From: a virus
DNA length: 64,000 nucleotides
IMG/VR virus record: IMGVR_UViG_3300042455_000321
Coordinates: 27,068 to 91,067 of that record
Direction: 5' to 3' (one strand)
Below the pieces are notes generated by a model. It ran no database searches. It had not been told where the DNA came from and worked only from the letters and a program-made list of their open reading frames with translations. Shown one piece after another: positions 42,382-50,059 of the stretch (position 1 is the first letter of the stretch; every line of letters starts with the position of its first letter). Position numbers and translations under genes: made by a program.

Positions 42382-43308
42382 CTATTCTCTTGTTCTACCG
42401 AATGCTCTGTAAACTGCACGTGCAATATCAGTAGTAGTAAGTACGTCGTTTTTAGCTCTTAATAATCTTAATTCATTATCATATAATTGCTTGAATGCTC
42501 CACCTTCTCTAATACCATTACGTTTAGTAATAGCCATTTTGTAACTAATGTAAGCTTCAACAACTACTTGTGCTTTCTTAGGCAACATACTCATAGAGTC
42601 AACATTACCAATACCAACATAGCATAAATATAATTCTTTTCCAGGGAAATGCCAAGGGCAAGTAATGATACCTTTTTCTACGTTAATATTAATAGAATCA
42701 ATTCTGTTTCCATCTCCAAACCCAAAAGCTCTACCTTTGTTTTGTCCCCACTCATTATATAAGTCAGAGAAGAAGAAAGGTATAAATCCTTGATAAGGCA
42801 AGTATTGATTATAAGTAGGAATGTTTGTTACATTGTTAGCTGGTAATTCTGGTGTAACTCTTTCTTGTGTTGTAAAGTCATCAAGATAAAAATCAGTATT
42901 CCAAAAGTCAGCAGGGTCACACTCTGGGCCTAACCAATTAACCCATTCTCCAGATGTATTCATTTCACCTGGGACTTCACTAAACTCACTTGGGTTATAT
43001 TGAGCAATACCATCTGTATAAGGGAAAGGCATTAACCCAGTACGAACACCTACAGGTCTCCAAAATTGTCCAACTCTAATACCAGCACTTACATAATCAG
43101 AATAGTCACTAGGTAAATCCCACCAGTCCTGGCAATCTCTAATAAGTATTTTATGCTGTACTAAGTTCATAGATGTATATGACATTTCTCTTACAGCTTC
43201 TGCTGCAAATGCCAACACCTTTGCGTAGCTATGAACAGTCTTCCCGTTCTTGAATAGCCACGCATTTACAATTTCATCTATTGATACAAAAGCTCCGTTT
43301 GGTGTCAT
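42382..43308 (-). CDS. Head-tail connector / tail ring protein candidate
   Basis: 308 aa. Helical N-terminus (SIDEIVNAWLFKNGKTVHSYAKVLAFAAEAVREM), central beta part, then GIITCPWHFPGKELYLCYVG and LPKKAQVVVEAYISYKMAITKRNG with a C-terminal helix. This order (helix, beta barrel, LP-x-xxxxxxxxAYIxYKxA) matches tail-tube or gp4-like ring proteins of short-tailed Bacteroidetes phages. Position between neck and fibre genes agrees. Confidence 0.6.
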   Translation of the reverse strand: MTPNGAFVSIDEIVNAWLFKNGKTVHSYAKVLAFAAEAVREMSYTSMNLVQHKILIRDCQDWWDLPSDYSDYVSAGIRVGQFWRPVGVRTGLMPFPYTDGIAQYNPSEFSEVPGEMNTSGEWVNWLGPECDPADFWNTDFYLDDFTTQERVTPELPANNVTNIPTYNQYLPYQGFIPFFFSDLYNEWGQNKGRAFGFGDGNRIDSININVEKGIITCPWHFPGKELYLCYVGIGNVDSMSMLPKKAQVVVEAYISYKMAITKRNGIREGGAFKQLYDNELRLLRAKNDVLTTTDIARAVYRAFGRTRE

Positions 43309-43314
43309 TTGTTA

Positions 43315-43962
43315 TTATTTTATATAATTTTCTGGTGATGCTTCTAAAGACTCATCTCTTATTGTTCTAGGCTCAGCTAAGAAGATTTGTGCACACGCTT
43401 GAATAGCTTGTTCTTCTAACTCAGGAGAAAGAGGTAATGGGTCATTAGGTCCTAATGTAGATAAGTCAGCAACTGCTAACTTAACATCAATAGTATACAA
43501 ACCATCTCCAATTAAATCTCTGTATATTGTTAATTTTCTTCCGTCCCATACATAAGGTACTCTACCTAATAAAGAATTGATTTCTTTGATTTGTTGAAGT
43601 ATATAGTATTGGCCAGAAGGAATAGGAATAAACTCTGCCTCTGGATAGTTACTTGGATACACACTAAATACTCCCATTTTCTCTGGAAGATACATAGGTG
43701 TTACAGGTAACAATGCAGAACAAGTATCATTTAACCCTTGTGTCAATTGAATGTTTTCGTATGTACCTAACATAACGCCATCAGGTATAGTCATACCATC
43801 TACGTTATAAGTCATATTAAACATCTCAACTTTTAATAATCTATTTATTGCTGACTCTAATTGCTTTTCAATCTCAGCATCTTTAACCCTATCACGATTG
43901 CTTGGGTAACCACCAGATAGTATTCTTCTTACTCTTTCTATTAATTGGCTTTTAGTTGTCAT
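43315..43962 (-). CDS. Neck/ring protein candidate
   Basis: 215 aa. Helical start (SQLIERVRRILSGGYPSNRDRVKDAEIEKQLESAINRLL), a beta middle with YVWDGRKLTIYRD and a C-terminal helix pair around SPELEEQAIQACAQIFL. This fold order is common to head-completion proteins. It shares an overlap with the upstream gene's stop (position 43962). Confidence 0.55.
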   Translation of the reverse strand: MTTKSQLIERVRRILSGGYPSNRDRVKDAEIEKQLESAINRLLKVEMFNMTYNVDGMTIPDGVMLGTYENIQLTQGLNDTCSALLPVTPMYLPEKMGVFSVYPSNYPEAEFIPIPSGQYYILQQIKEINSLLGRVPYVWDGRKLTIYRDLIGDGLYTIDVKLAVADLSTLGPNDPLPLSPELEEQAIQACAQIFLAEPRTIRDESLEASPENYIK

Positions 43963-44936
43963 TATACAGATTGTAATTGTTGAACTGCCAATGCTTGTAC
44001 TTCTTGAGCGGACAAGTTTACGCCTATATAAGGTAAAGAACGAGCAACTAATTCAACCCAATATACTTGGTCGAACTGAGGGTCTAAAGCTGGTATAGCT
44101 TGTAGCACAGCTGCATTAGTTGGTGTACCACCTGTTAATGTAATAGTTGGTGGATATTTATAACCATACCCAGGGTTAGTAATTGTTACTGATGTAATAA
44201 CACCACCTGTAATAGCACAAGTAGCAGTTGCTGCAACACCGTTAGGAACTGCATTGCCATCAGCATCAACTGGTGCAGATATTGCAATAGTTGGAGCTAC
44301 TGTATAACCAGAACCACCATAGTTAATATTGATTTGTTTAATTTGACCTTGCGGTAAAATAGTTAAGCTATTACCAGCGGTTGTGTACTTAAACGCAACA
44401 TCTTGTGGCATAGCTATATATTGAACTTCTGCTTGATAAGGAGCAGGAAGTTGAGTTCTTGGATATAACTGCATTGTATCGCCTTCAAATACAAATACTT
44501 GATTAGCAGCATCTACAGGATAAAGGGTTGATTTTAATACATCTACAATCTCTGAATTAAGATATTGGTCGATATTGTATATATTGCCAGAAGCATCTAC
44601 TTTCATCATTCCAATAAAGTGTCCTAAGTCTGTAATATTATAAGTAGGTTGACCAGTATTATAAAGATATATAACCCCAGTTGGGCTAGTTGTTTTTAGT
44701 ACTTTTCTTCTAAAGCTACTTAAGGCATCTAATGTTAATTGAGAAGAACCATAATCAGGATTAGGTGCACCATTCTTAATACCAGATGCAGTTTGAGGTA
44801 ATCCCCAATAGTAATTCCATAAATCAACTTGCCCAGAAGAAAGCGCTTGAGCAACCTCATCTGGAGATAAATAACCTCTACGGTTCTTATCGGCAATAAA
44901 GTTTATGAAATTGTATAAGTCTTGACCGTTTTGCAT
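43962..44936 (-). CDS. Neck/ring protein candidate with inserted beta module
   Basis: 324 aa. N-terminal helix (DLYNFINFIADKNRRGYLSPDEVAQALSSGQVDLWNYYWG), a beta core, and at about 200-290 two repeats of GGSGYTVAPTIAIS / NPGYGYKYPPTITLTGG, a surface beta module found in phage structural proteins. C-terminal helix NLSAQEVQALAVQQLQ. It is the first gene after a phage promoter motif. Confidence 0.55.
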   Translation of the reverse strand: MQNGQDLYNFINFIADKNRRGYLSPDEVAQALSSGQVDLWNYYWGLPQTASGIKNGAPNPDYGSSQLTLDALSSFRRKVLKTTSPTGVIYLYNTGQPTYNITDLGHFIGMMKVDASGNIYNIDQYLNSEIVDVLKSTLYPVDAANQVFVFEGDTMQLYPRTQLPAPYQAEVQYIAMPQDVAFKYTTAGNSLTILPQGQIKQININYGGSGYTVAPTIAISAPVDADGNAVPNGVAATATCAITGGVITSVTITNPGYGYKYPPTITLTGGTPTNAAVLQAIPALDPQFDQVYWVELVARSLPYIGVNLSAQEVQALAVQQLQSV

Positions 44937-44938
44937 TT

Positions 44939-44964
44939 AAACGTATTTATCATATAATACGTTT
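44939..44964 (-). promoter_or_regulatory. Phage promoter motif within an inverted repeat
   Basis: Minus-strand AACGTATTATATGAT (44954-44963), 18 bases before the ATG at 44936. Together with the sequence at 44939-44947 it forms AAACGTATT ... AATACGTTT, a 9-bp inverted repeat, unique among the promoter copies. Confidence 0.7.
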
Positions 44965-44965
44965 T

Positions 44966-45505
44966 TTATACTATCCCAATCAGTCTCATTATTGGCTTTC
45001 TTAACATAAATAACAGAATAGCTGCCAAGCCAATATATAGTTTAAATATAATAGAACCTTTTCTTTTGGACTCATTTTCTAACTCATATATCTTTCTAGA
45101 TTGGTTAGAACAAGAGTCAATAAGTATAGCTTCTTTTGCCCTATCCACTACAACGTGGGTTGTTTGCTTATTAATGGTCCTTGTAGGCACTTGACCTAAC
45201 CATTTAACCCAAAGGTTACCATTTTCTAAATACACGCTAAAATCGTTTACTATGGTGTCTAAATAGCACTCCATAGGCATGTTAACTTTAAAACTGTCGT
45301 GGATAACTGTATCCTTATAAATTATTGTATCTTTAAATATTTCTTCCGTAATTGTGTCATTAACGCATTCTCCATTGAGGATAACTTGCTTCTTAACTTC
45401 GGCATAATATTTGGGATTGCTAAGCACTCTCTTAACAGGGCTACAAGAATATAACACGCCAATAATAGCGCCCAGTAAGAATATATAAATAGCTTTAGTA
45501 CCCAT
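44966..45505 (-). CDS. Unimolecular spanin (u-spanin) candidate
   Basis: 179 aa. N-terminal lipoprotein signal with lipobox LYSC (Cys21) after a hydrophobic stretch (IYIFLLGAIIGV), a periplasmic domain rich in beta strands, then a C-terminal membrane helix (GSIIFKLYIGLAAILLFML) and basic end. A lipidated N-terminus plus an inner-membrane C-terminus is the defining layout of u-spanins (as in phage T1 gp11), which fuse inner and outer membranes in the last lysis step. Next to the holin candidate and GH19 endolysin. Confidence 0.75.
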   Translation of the reverse strand: MGTKAIYIFLLGAIIGVLYSCSPVKRVLSNPKYYAEVKKQVILNGECVNDTITEEIFKDTIIYKDTVIHDSFKVNMPMECYLDTIVNDFSVYLENGNLWVKWLGQVPTRTINKQTTHVVVDRAKEAILIDSCSNQSRKIYELENESKRKGSIIFKLYIGLAAILLFMLRKPIMRLIGIV

Positions 45506-45508
45506 AAT

Positions 45509-45691
45509 TTATTTCTTTCTTTTAAGGTTCTTTTTAATTTGGATAACATAGTTAATTATAGCAAGTATGGATACAATAACACCTAATATAAATGTTACAT
45601 TAGTCTTGTCTAGGTTAGCAGCTACATTTAAAAACAAGCTTGCTAATAACCAATAATGGTTAGTTGAAGAGTCATGATTAGATACTTCCAT
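45509..45691 (-). CDS. Holin candidate
   Basis: 60 aa: polar N-terminus, hydrophobic stretch YWLLASLFLNVAANL, strong membrane helix VTFILGVIVSILAIINYVIQI and a basic tail KKNLKRKK. Small size, basic C-terminus and position between endolysin and spanin fit a holin. It shares a one-base junction with the endolysin gene. Confidence 0.6.
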   Translation of the reverse strand: MEVSNHDSSTNHYWLLASLFLNVAANLDKTNVTFILGVIVSILAIINYVIQIKKNLKRKK

Positions 45692-46284
45692 TAGAGTAAA
45701 ATCTTTTTATAGTCATTAAATCTTTCCAATCTGTCAGCAAGTCCATGAGTTCCACCATTAACTCTTGATGTAATTTTAATCAATGTTTTATCATCACGTA
45801 AGTTATCTGTATCAGCAATTTTACTCAAACCATTTTTATTCCAAAACCATATAGCACTTAACCCTGCATATTTATCATCAGCTACTTGGTCAGGATTGCT
45901 TAATATAGTTGGTTCTTTTGCCCATTCACTAAATGCTTTATAATTATCTTTTCCTGTTAATTGAATATAACCACGACCTTTATATTTCCAACCATCTTTA
46001 CTTGCTTCATCTCCATTACCCATACGATTAGCATAAACCCTAGAAGCAATCTTCTCTGGTTGTCTATGATATCCTTCAGCAGATGCTGCAGTAAAGTATT
46101 TAGGAAACACTTTTAACAAAGATTCTTTGCTATAGTTTAAGTTTTCTGATTTGAATTTAAACCCACCAGACTCATGAGCTGCTTGCGCTAAGAAATGCGC
46201 TGCTCTTAATGGTGTATTAATTTCATGAGAAACCATATCATCTATAAGGGTCTGAGGAACAAGACCTTTCAATTTATCAAACAT
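45691..46284 (-). CDS. Endolysin, GH19 chitinase-like
   Basis: 197 aa. GH19 muramidase/chitinase-type fold: AAHESGGF with the catalytic Glu38, SENLNYSKESLL with the second Glu (47), ASRVYANRMGNG, GWKYKGRGYIQLTGKDNY and the late NGGTHGLADRLERF helix. No signal peptide, so it depends on the holin beside it. It has its own phage promoter motif 20 bases upstream. Confidence 0.9.
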   Translation of the reverse strand: MFDKLKGLVPQTLIDDMVSHEINTPLRAAHFLAQAAHESGGFKFKSENLNYSKESLLKVFPKYFTAASAEGYHRQPEKIASRVYANRMGNGDEASKDGWKYKGRGYIQLTGKDNYKAFSEWAKEPTILSNPDQVADDKYAGLSAIWFWNKNGLSKIADTDNLRDDKTLIKITSRVNGGTHGLADRLERFNDYKKILL

Positions 46285-46303
46285 TCTATCTAATTATGAC
46301 AAT

Positions 46304-46313
46304 ATAATACGTT
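46304..46313 (-). promoter_or_regulatory. Phage promoter motif AACGTATTAT
   Basis: Minus-strand AACGTATTATATTGTC, 20 bases before the endolysin ATG and directly after the T run of the terminator at 46314, so the lysis cassette is insulated from capsid transcription. Confidence 0.78.
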
Positions 46314-46383
46314 AAAAGCCCCCTATAAAGGAGGCTTTAACATATTAAGTTGGTGATACCTAATCGCCCCCTAAAAAGAGGGC
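46314..46383 (-). terminator. Terminator region with two hairpins
   Basis: On the minus strand AAAGCC ... GGCTTT with inner CCT/AGG (46315-46338) is followed by TTTTAA. A second hairpin, GCCC ... GGGC (46366-46383), lies closer to the upstream stop codon. Together they end transcription from the capsid side. Confidence 0.8.
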
Positions 46384-46407
46384 TATAGGATTTACACAAC
46401 ACAACAA

Positions 46408-47292
46408 CTACTTCTTAGGCATTGGTTTTTTAATACCAACACCATCTACTAATCTAACTAATTCAGCATGAACTTCTTTACCTATTTTATTACTTGTAAC
46501 AAAATTTGTATAAGCTGTAATTGCTCCTTCATCTTCAGTAGAAACTAATTTAACAATTTCTCCTTTAGTGTCAGACCATTTCAATCTGCTGTCTTCTTTA
46601 GATATAAATATTATTTTTTTATCTAATGCTAATGAACAATATGATTCAATATCAAATGATTCATCTTCCATTCTATCTAAGAAATCAAATGGGTCTTCAT
46701 GAGCAAAGTTTTCTATATTAAATCTAATTTCTTCTTCTGTTTCATCTATATCAAAACCTAAGATAGAAGCATAACGAGCTAAATCTTTAGAGTCTAATGC
46801 CATTGCTTTTCTAACAGCTTCAAGACGAGATTTCATTTCATTACGTGCTTCTTTAGCTTCTGCTTCAAAGTCTACTTTTTCTAATATTGCTTTAACTGTA
46901 GTATCTCTATTTGGGTTAGCTGCATTGAAAGAAGCCAATTCTAAATATTGATATAACTCATCATCTTTAGAATTACCAATAGTTAATACCATATAACCAC
47001 CATTCTCTTGTGGTTTAACCCACTCTCTACGAATAGTTCTTGACTCTGGATTACCAAACATATCTAATCCACCAACCATACCAACTTCAACCCAATCAGA
47101 TTTAATAGGGTCAAATGTTCTTGACATAGGAGGGATTAATAATGTAGCTTTGTAAACTGGAACTCCATCGTCAGAAAAAGGGTCTTCATAAGTTTCTAAA
47201 AAACGATAGGTTACTTTTGTTCCCCTTGGAGGAAGCTTTGGAAATAATTCTGGGCTAATATCATTATAGATGCCCATTCTTCTTAGTGCCAT
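46408..47292 (-). CDS. Structural or head-associated protein of unknown role
   Basis: 294 aa. Beta-rich N-terminus (YRFLETYEDPFSDDGVPVYKATLLIPP), acidic helical middle, C-terminus with KKIIFISKEDSRLKWSDTKGEIVKL. Not recognised. Position after the capsid gene, separated by a terminator but without an obvious own promoter, suggests a virion or assembly protein. Confidence 0.5.
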   Translation of the reverse strand: MALRRMGIYNDISPELFPKLPPRGTKVTYRFLETYEDPFSDDGVPVYKATLLIPPMSRTFDPIKSDWVEVGMVGGLDMFGNPESRTIRREWVKPQENGGYMVLTIGNSKDDELYQYLELASFNAANPNRDTTVKAILEKVDFEAEAKEARNEMKSRLEAVRKAMALDSKDLARYASILGFDIDETEEEIRFNIENFAHEDPFDFLDRMEDESFDIESYCSLALDKKIIFISKEDSRLKWSDTKGEIVKLVSTEDEGAITAYTNFVTSNKIGKEVHAELVRLVDGVGIKKPMPKK

Positions 47293-47337
47293 GTGTATGT
47301 GTTTTTGTGTGTGTAAGATTTATTGTTATTAAAATAA

Positions 47338-47355
47338 GGGGGTATTGCTACCCCC
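47338..47355 (-). terminator. Terminator after the capsid gene
   Basis: Minus-strand GGGGGTA-GCAA-TACCCCC (7-bp perfect stem, GNRA-type tetraloop) then TTATTTT, 19 bases after the capsid stop. A strong stem here would cap and stabilise the capsid mRNA as well as reduce read-through. Confidence 0.85.
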
Positions 47356-47373
47356 TGTATCTTAATTAGTTGA

Positions 47374-48819
47374 CTATGCTACTGCATTACCAACTTGGAT
47401 TTTAGCGAATTTGCTTGGTGCAAATACTTCTAATCCCATGTTTGAAGTCCAAGTAGTTGTTAAGTTCATCTCTTGGTTAGTAGGAGTAGGAGCAAGACCA
47501 CCAGTCATGATTTCAGCAGTTTCAGAAGAACCTTGACCAGGAGTTGGTTGAGGTAAATATCTGTAACGGAAGTAATCAACCATTCCACCACCTACAGTTT
47601 TTACTTTACCCATTGGTAAGAAGTAAGCAGATGCTTGAACAGTAGAACCAGTATAGTTCATAACTTCTTGGTTTGATAATACTTTAAACGCTTTTAAGTT
47701 GAAAGTAAATCCACCATGCATGAATTTCTCAGCTTCTAAGTCAATTTGACGACCATTAACTGTTAATACACCAGAGTTAATACCTGATTTGTAATAACCA
47801 TTAGTTGGATTTGGAGCTGTGATTGTTTGACCAGCACTTGGTAAGTTTTTCAAGAAGTCAGAAATAGTTGCAACAGTTGCATTAGAACCAGCAATCATAT
47901 ATTCAAATGGAGCACGGTTAGCAATTAATTGAGCTTCGATAGAAGTCAAATCAGCTAAAGTGAAAACATTTCTAGTTGCAGTATCACCTGTGATACCGTA
48001 GTTGCTGATATAGCTATCCATACCACGAGTAGTTTGGTAAGCATATTGTTGAGGGTCAGTTACTGCTTGACCAGCGAAAGTTGATGCAGAAGCTTCACCT
48101 AACCACATAGCCAAAGAGATATCACCACGGTGTTTTTGTAAACCTTGAATCATCTCATAAGGTAAGATGTATGGTTTTCCGTTGATTTCAATCTCAACTT
48201 TAGACATGTTTTGAACGTCAGTAATTTGCAATGCATTACGGAAAATTTGAGTTTGGTTACCCAATTTACCAACTAACCAACGACGAGCTTGTGGTCTGTC
48301 AGAACCTTCAACTTGAGCATTAGAGAATGCAGAAGCTACAGTTGCATTAGCAACAGCGAAAGAAGCACCAGTTACAGAAGCAACAGTAATTGTGTTAGAA
48401 CCATTTTTAGAAGTTACACGAACAACACCGTTTGCACAACGTAATAAGTCACCAGCTACAACGAAATCATAAGAAGCTGCATCTAAAACTAAGTTTCCAC
48501 CAGCTGCAGAAGAATAACCAGTAACAATGTTAATTGGTTTGTATAATTTGTCATTGAAGAAAGAGTAGTAAGTTGGCATAGAAGTAGCTTCTTTTTTACC
48601 AGCTAACCACATGAAATCTAACCACTCAGCGTCATCTTGAATATCTACTAATTGTTTGTAGATATCACGTTGGTCTAAAAGTGAAGTAGATTGGATTAAA
48701 GATGCAGTATTAGTACCATTTACTGTACCACCAGTTCTATTCGCGGATACGTAAGGTTTGTCGGTTGCTCCTGTAGAGCCATTGAACTGTTGTCCAGTCC
48801 AGTTATTAGTATATGCCAT
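47374..48819 (-). CDS. Major capsid protein
   Basis: 481 aa. Called from position (terminase, portal, scaffold-like, this gene), length typical of HK97-fold capsid proteins, and composition: alanine/threonine-rich without long charged runs. A basic-free N-terminal arm is followed by alternating alpha/beta, a QGLQKHRGDISLAMWLGEAS helix and the late KTVGGGMVDYFRYRYLP ... TTTWTSNMGLEVFAPSKFAKIQVGN beta strands. The strong hairpin directly downstream fits a highly expressed gene. No direct family signature that I can name. Confidence 0.75.
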   Translation of the reverse strand: MAYTNNWTGQQFNGSTGATDKPYVSANRTGGTVNGTNTASLIQSTSLLDQRDIYKQLVDIQDDAEWLDFMWLAGKKEATSMPTYYSFFNDKLYKPINIVTGYSSAAGGNLVLDAASYDFVVAGDLLRCANGVVRVTSKNGSNTITVASVTGASFAVANATVASAFSNAQVEGSDRPQARRWLVGKLGNQTQIFRNALQITDVQNMSKVEIEINGKPYILPYEMIQGLQKHRGDISLAMWLGEASASTFAGQAVTDPQQYAYQTTRGMDSYISNYGITGDTATRNVFTLADLTSIEAQLIANRAPFEYMIAGSNATVATISDFLKNLPSAGQTITAPNPTNGYYKSGINSGVLTVNGRQIDLEAEKFMHGGFTFNLKAFKVLSNQEVMNYTGSTVQASAYFLPMGKVKTVGGGMVDYFRYRYLPQPTPGQGSSETAEIMTGGLAPTPTNQEMNLTTTWTSNMGLEVFAPSKFAKIQVGNAVA

Positions 48820-48850
48820 TTTTTAGCGTTTTATTTTGTTATTTAATTTA

Positions 48851-50020
48851 TTAATATCCGAAAGGCTTACCATCTATAGATTTAATAACAAATGCATTGT
48901 TCTTTTGAGGAGCAACATATCCATCATCATTTCTAGTATTTTTTAGCTCATCAAACAATCGTTTTTCTCCTGCGCTTTTACCTGAGTTAAATAAAGCCTT
49001 TTCTACTGCTCCTGGGTTATTAGCATAAGCCCAAACCCTTTGCCATTTTGCTACATCGACTTGGCCATCGTCTTTCACAAATTTAGAAAAGAACTTTTGT
49101 TGGTCTAAGGTTTCGCCTAAGAAATCAGCACTTTTGTCAATTTCAAATCTTACTTTGTTCTCTTGGTCTCCAAACTCTACAAGTCTGCTCGTCTCGAATT
49201 GCTTGTACTCTGGAGTTTGAGTAAAGTAGTTTTTAAAATCTTCAACTTGTTTTTGTGCTTCCAATTGTTGAAGTTCTAATTGCTTTTTGAACTGCTCCAC
49301 TTCATTAGGTCTGGTAGGCGGTTGATATTCAGCTTGCTGTTGTTTTAACCCATCTCGGATATCTTGAGCAGCTAATTTCATCATTAACTTACCAGCTCTT
49401 GAATCTTCGCTATTCAAATCGCTGATGTTAAAGTCTTTCTGAAGTTTCATTTGGAATATCAAGTCTCTATCGTCTTCGCTAAGATTCTTATATTGACTAT
49501 CAATTTGCATACGAATAATGTCTGCATCACTTATTGCATCATAATCCGTATGGGTTGTAATTAGGAACTCATCTAATGCATCATTCTTGTAAGCTTCATA
49601 AAGCTTTTTAAAATAAGCATCATCTTTAACTCCTAACTTTTCAAATGGGTCGAACTCTTCAGTTTGACTTGACGCTGCTGTTTCAGCAGTATCTTGTTTA
49701 TAATTTTCAGGTACAAGTTTTAAAACACCATCATCTTGGGTTTGTTCAGCTTGAGCCTGAGGTTGTTCCTGTACTTGTTCTTGTGGTTGTTGTTCTTCAT
49801 AATATTCTTCTTGCCTGTCGTAAAGACCACCTTCAGAATTTATTGATTTAATTTTCCAACCAGAAGTTTGTTCTTGAAACTCGTTTTGCGGTTGAGATTG
49901 TTCTTGTACTTGTTCTTGTTGAATTGGTTGAGCTACTTCTTGAGGAGCTTGACTAGTTTCAACAGGAGCAGAGTTCTGAACATCTTGCTCTACTTGTTGT
50001 TCTTGTACTTGGTTTTCCAT
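48851..50020 (-). CDS. Capsid scaffold-like protein
   Basis: 389 aa. Residues 1-110 are extremely glutamine/glutamate/proline-rich (QEQVQEQSQPQNEFQEQ); the rest is acidic helical with NLSEDDRDLIFQMKLQKDF and a coiled region (EQFKKQLELQQLEAQKQVEDF). Such a low-complexity acidic protein between portal and capsid genes is the usual place and look of a scaffold. It has a phage promoter motif 26 bases upstream. Confidence 0.7.
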   Translation of the reverse strand: MENQVQEQQVEQDVQNSAPVETSQAPQEVAQPIQQEQVQEQSQPQNEFQEQTSGWKIKSINSEGGLYDRQEEYYEEQQPQEQVQEQPQAQAEQTQDDGVLKLVPENYKQDTAETAASSQTEEFDPFEKLGVKDDAYFKKLYEAYKNDALDEFLITTHTDYDAISDADIIRMQIDSQYKNLSEDDRDLIFQMKLQKDFNISDLNSEDSRAGKLMMKLAAQDIRDGLKQQQAEYQPPTRPNEVEQFKKQLELQQLEAQKQVEDFKNYFTQTPEYKQFETSRLVEFGDQENKVRFEIDKSADFLGETLDQQKFFSKFVKDDGQVDVAKWQRVWAYANNPGAVEKALFNSGKSAGEKRLFDELKNTRNDDGYVAPQKNNAFVIKSIDGKPFGY

Positions 50021-50045
50021 ATGTTGTTTTGTGTGTGTTGATAAT

Positions 50046-50055
50046 ATAATACGTT
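50046..50055 (-). promoter_or_regulatory. Phage promoter motif AACGTATTAT
   Basis: Minus-strand AACGTATTATATTATC, 26 bases before the scaffold ATG; it drives scaffold and capsid genes. Confidence 0.78.
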
Positions 50056-50059
50056 ATTA

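Noticed and set aside
13670-46410. Similar strings after two stop codons (GGATTTACA-ACAACACAAC type at 13671 and 46390)
   Set aside because: They lie in opposite orientation relative to their genes and are low in complexity; chance is likely.
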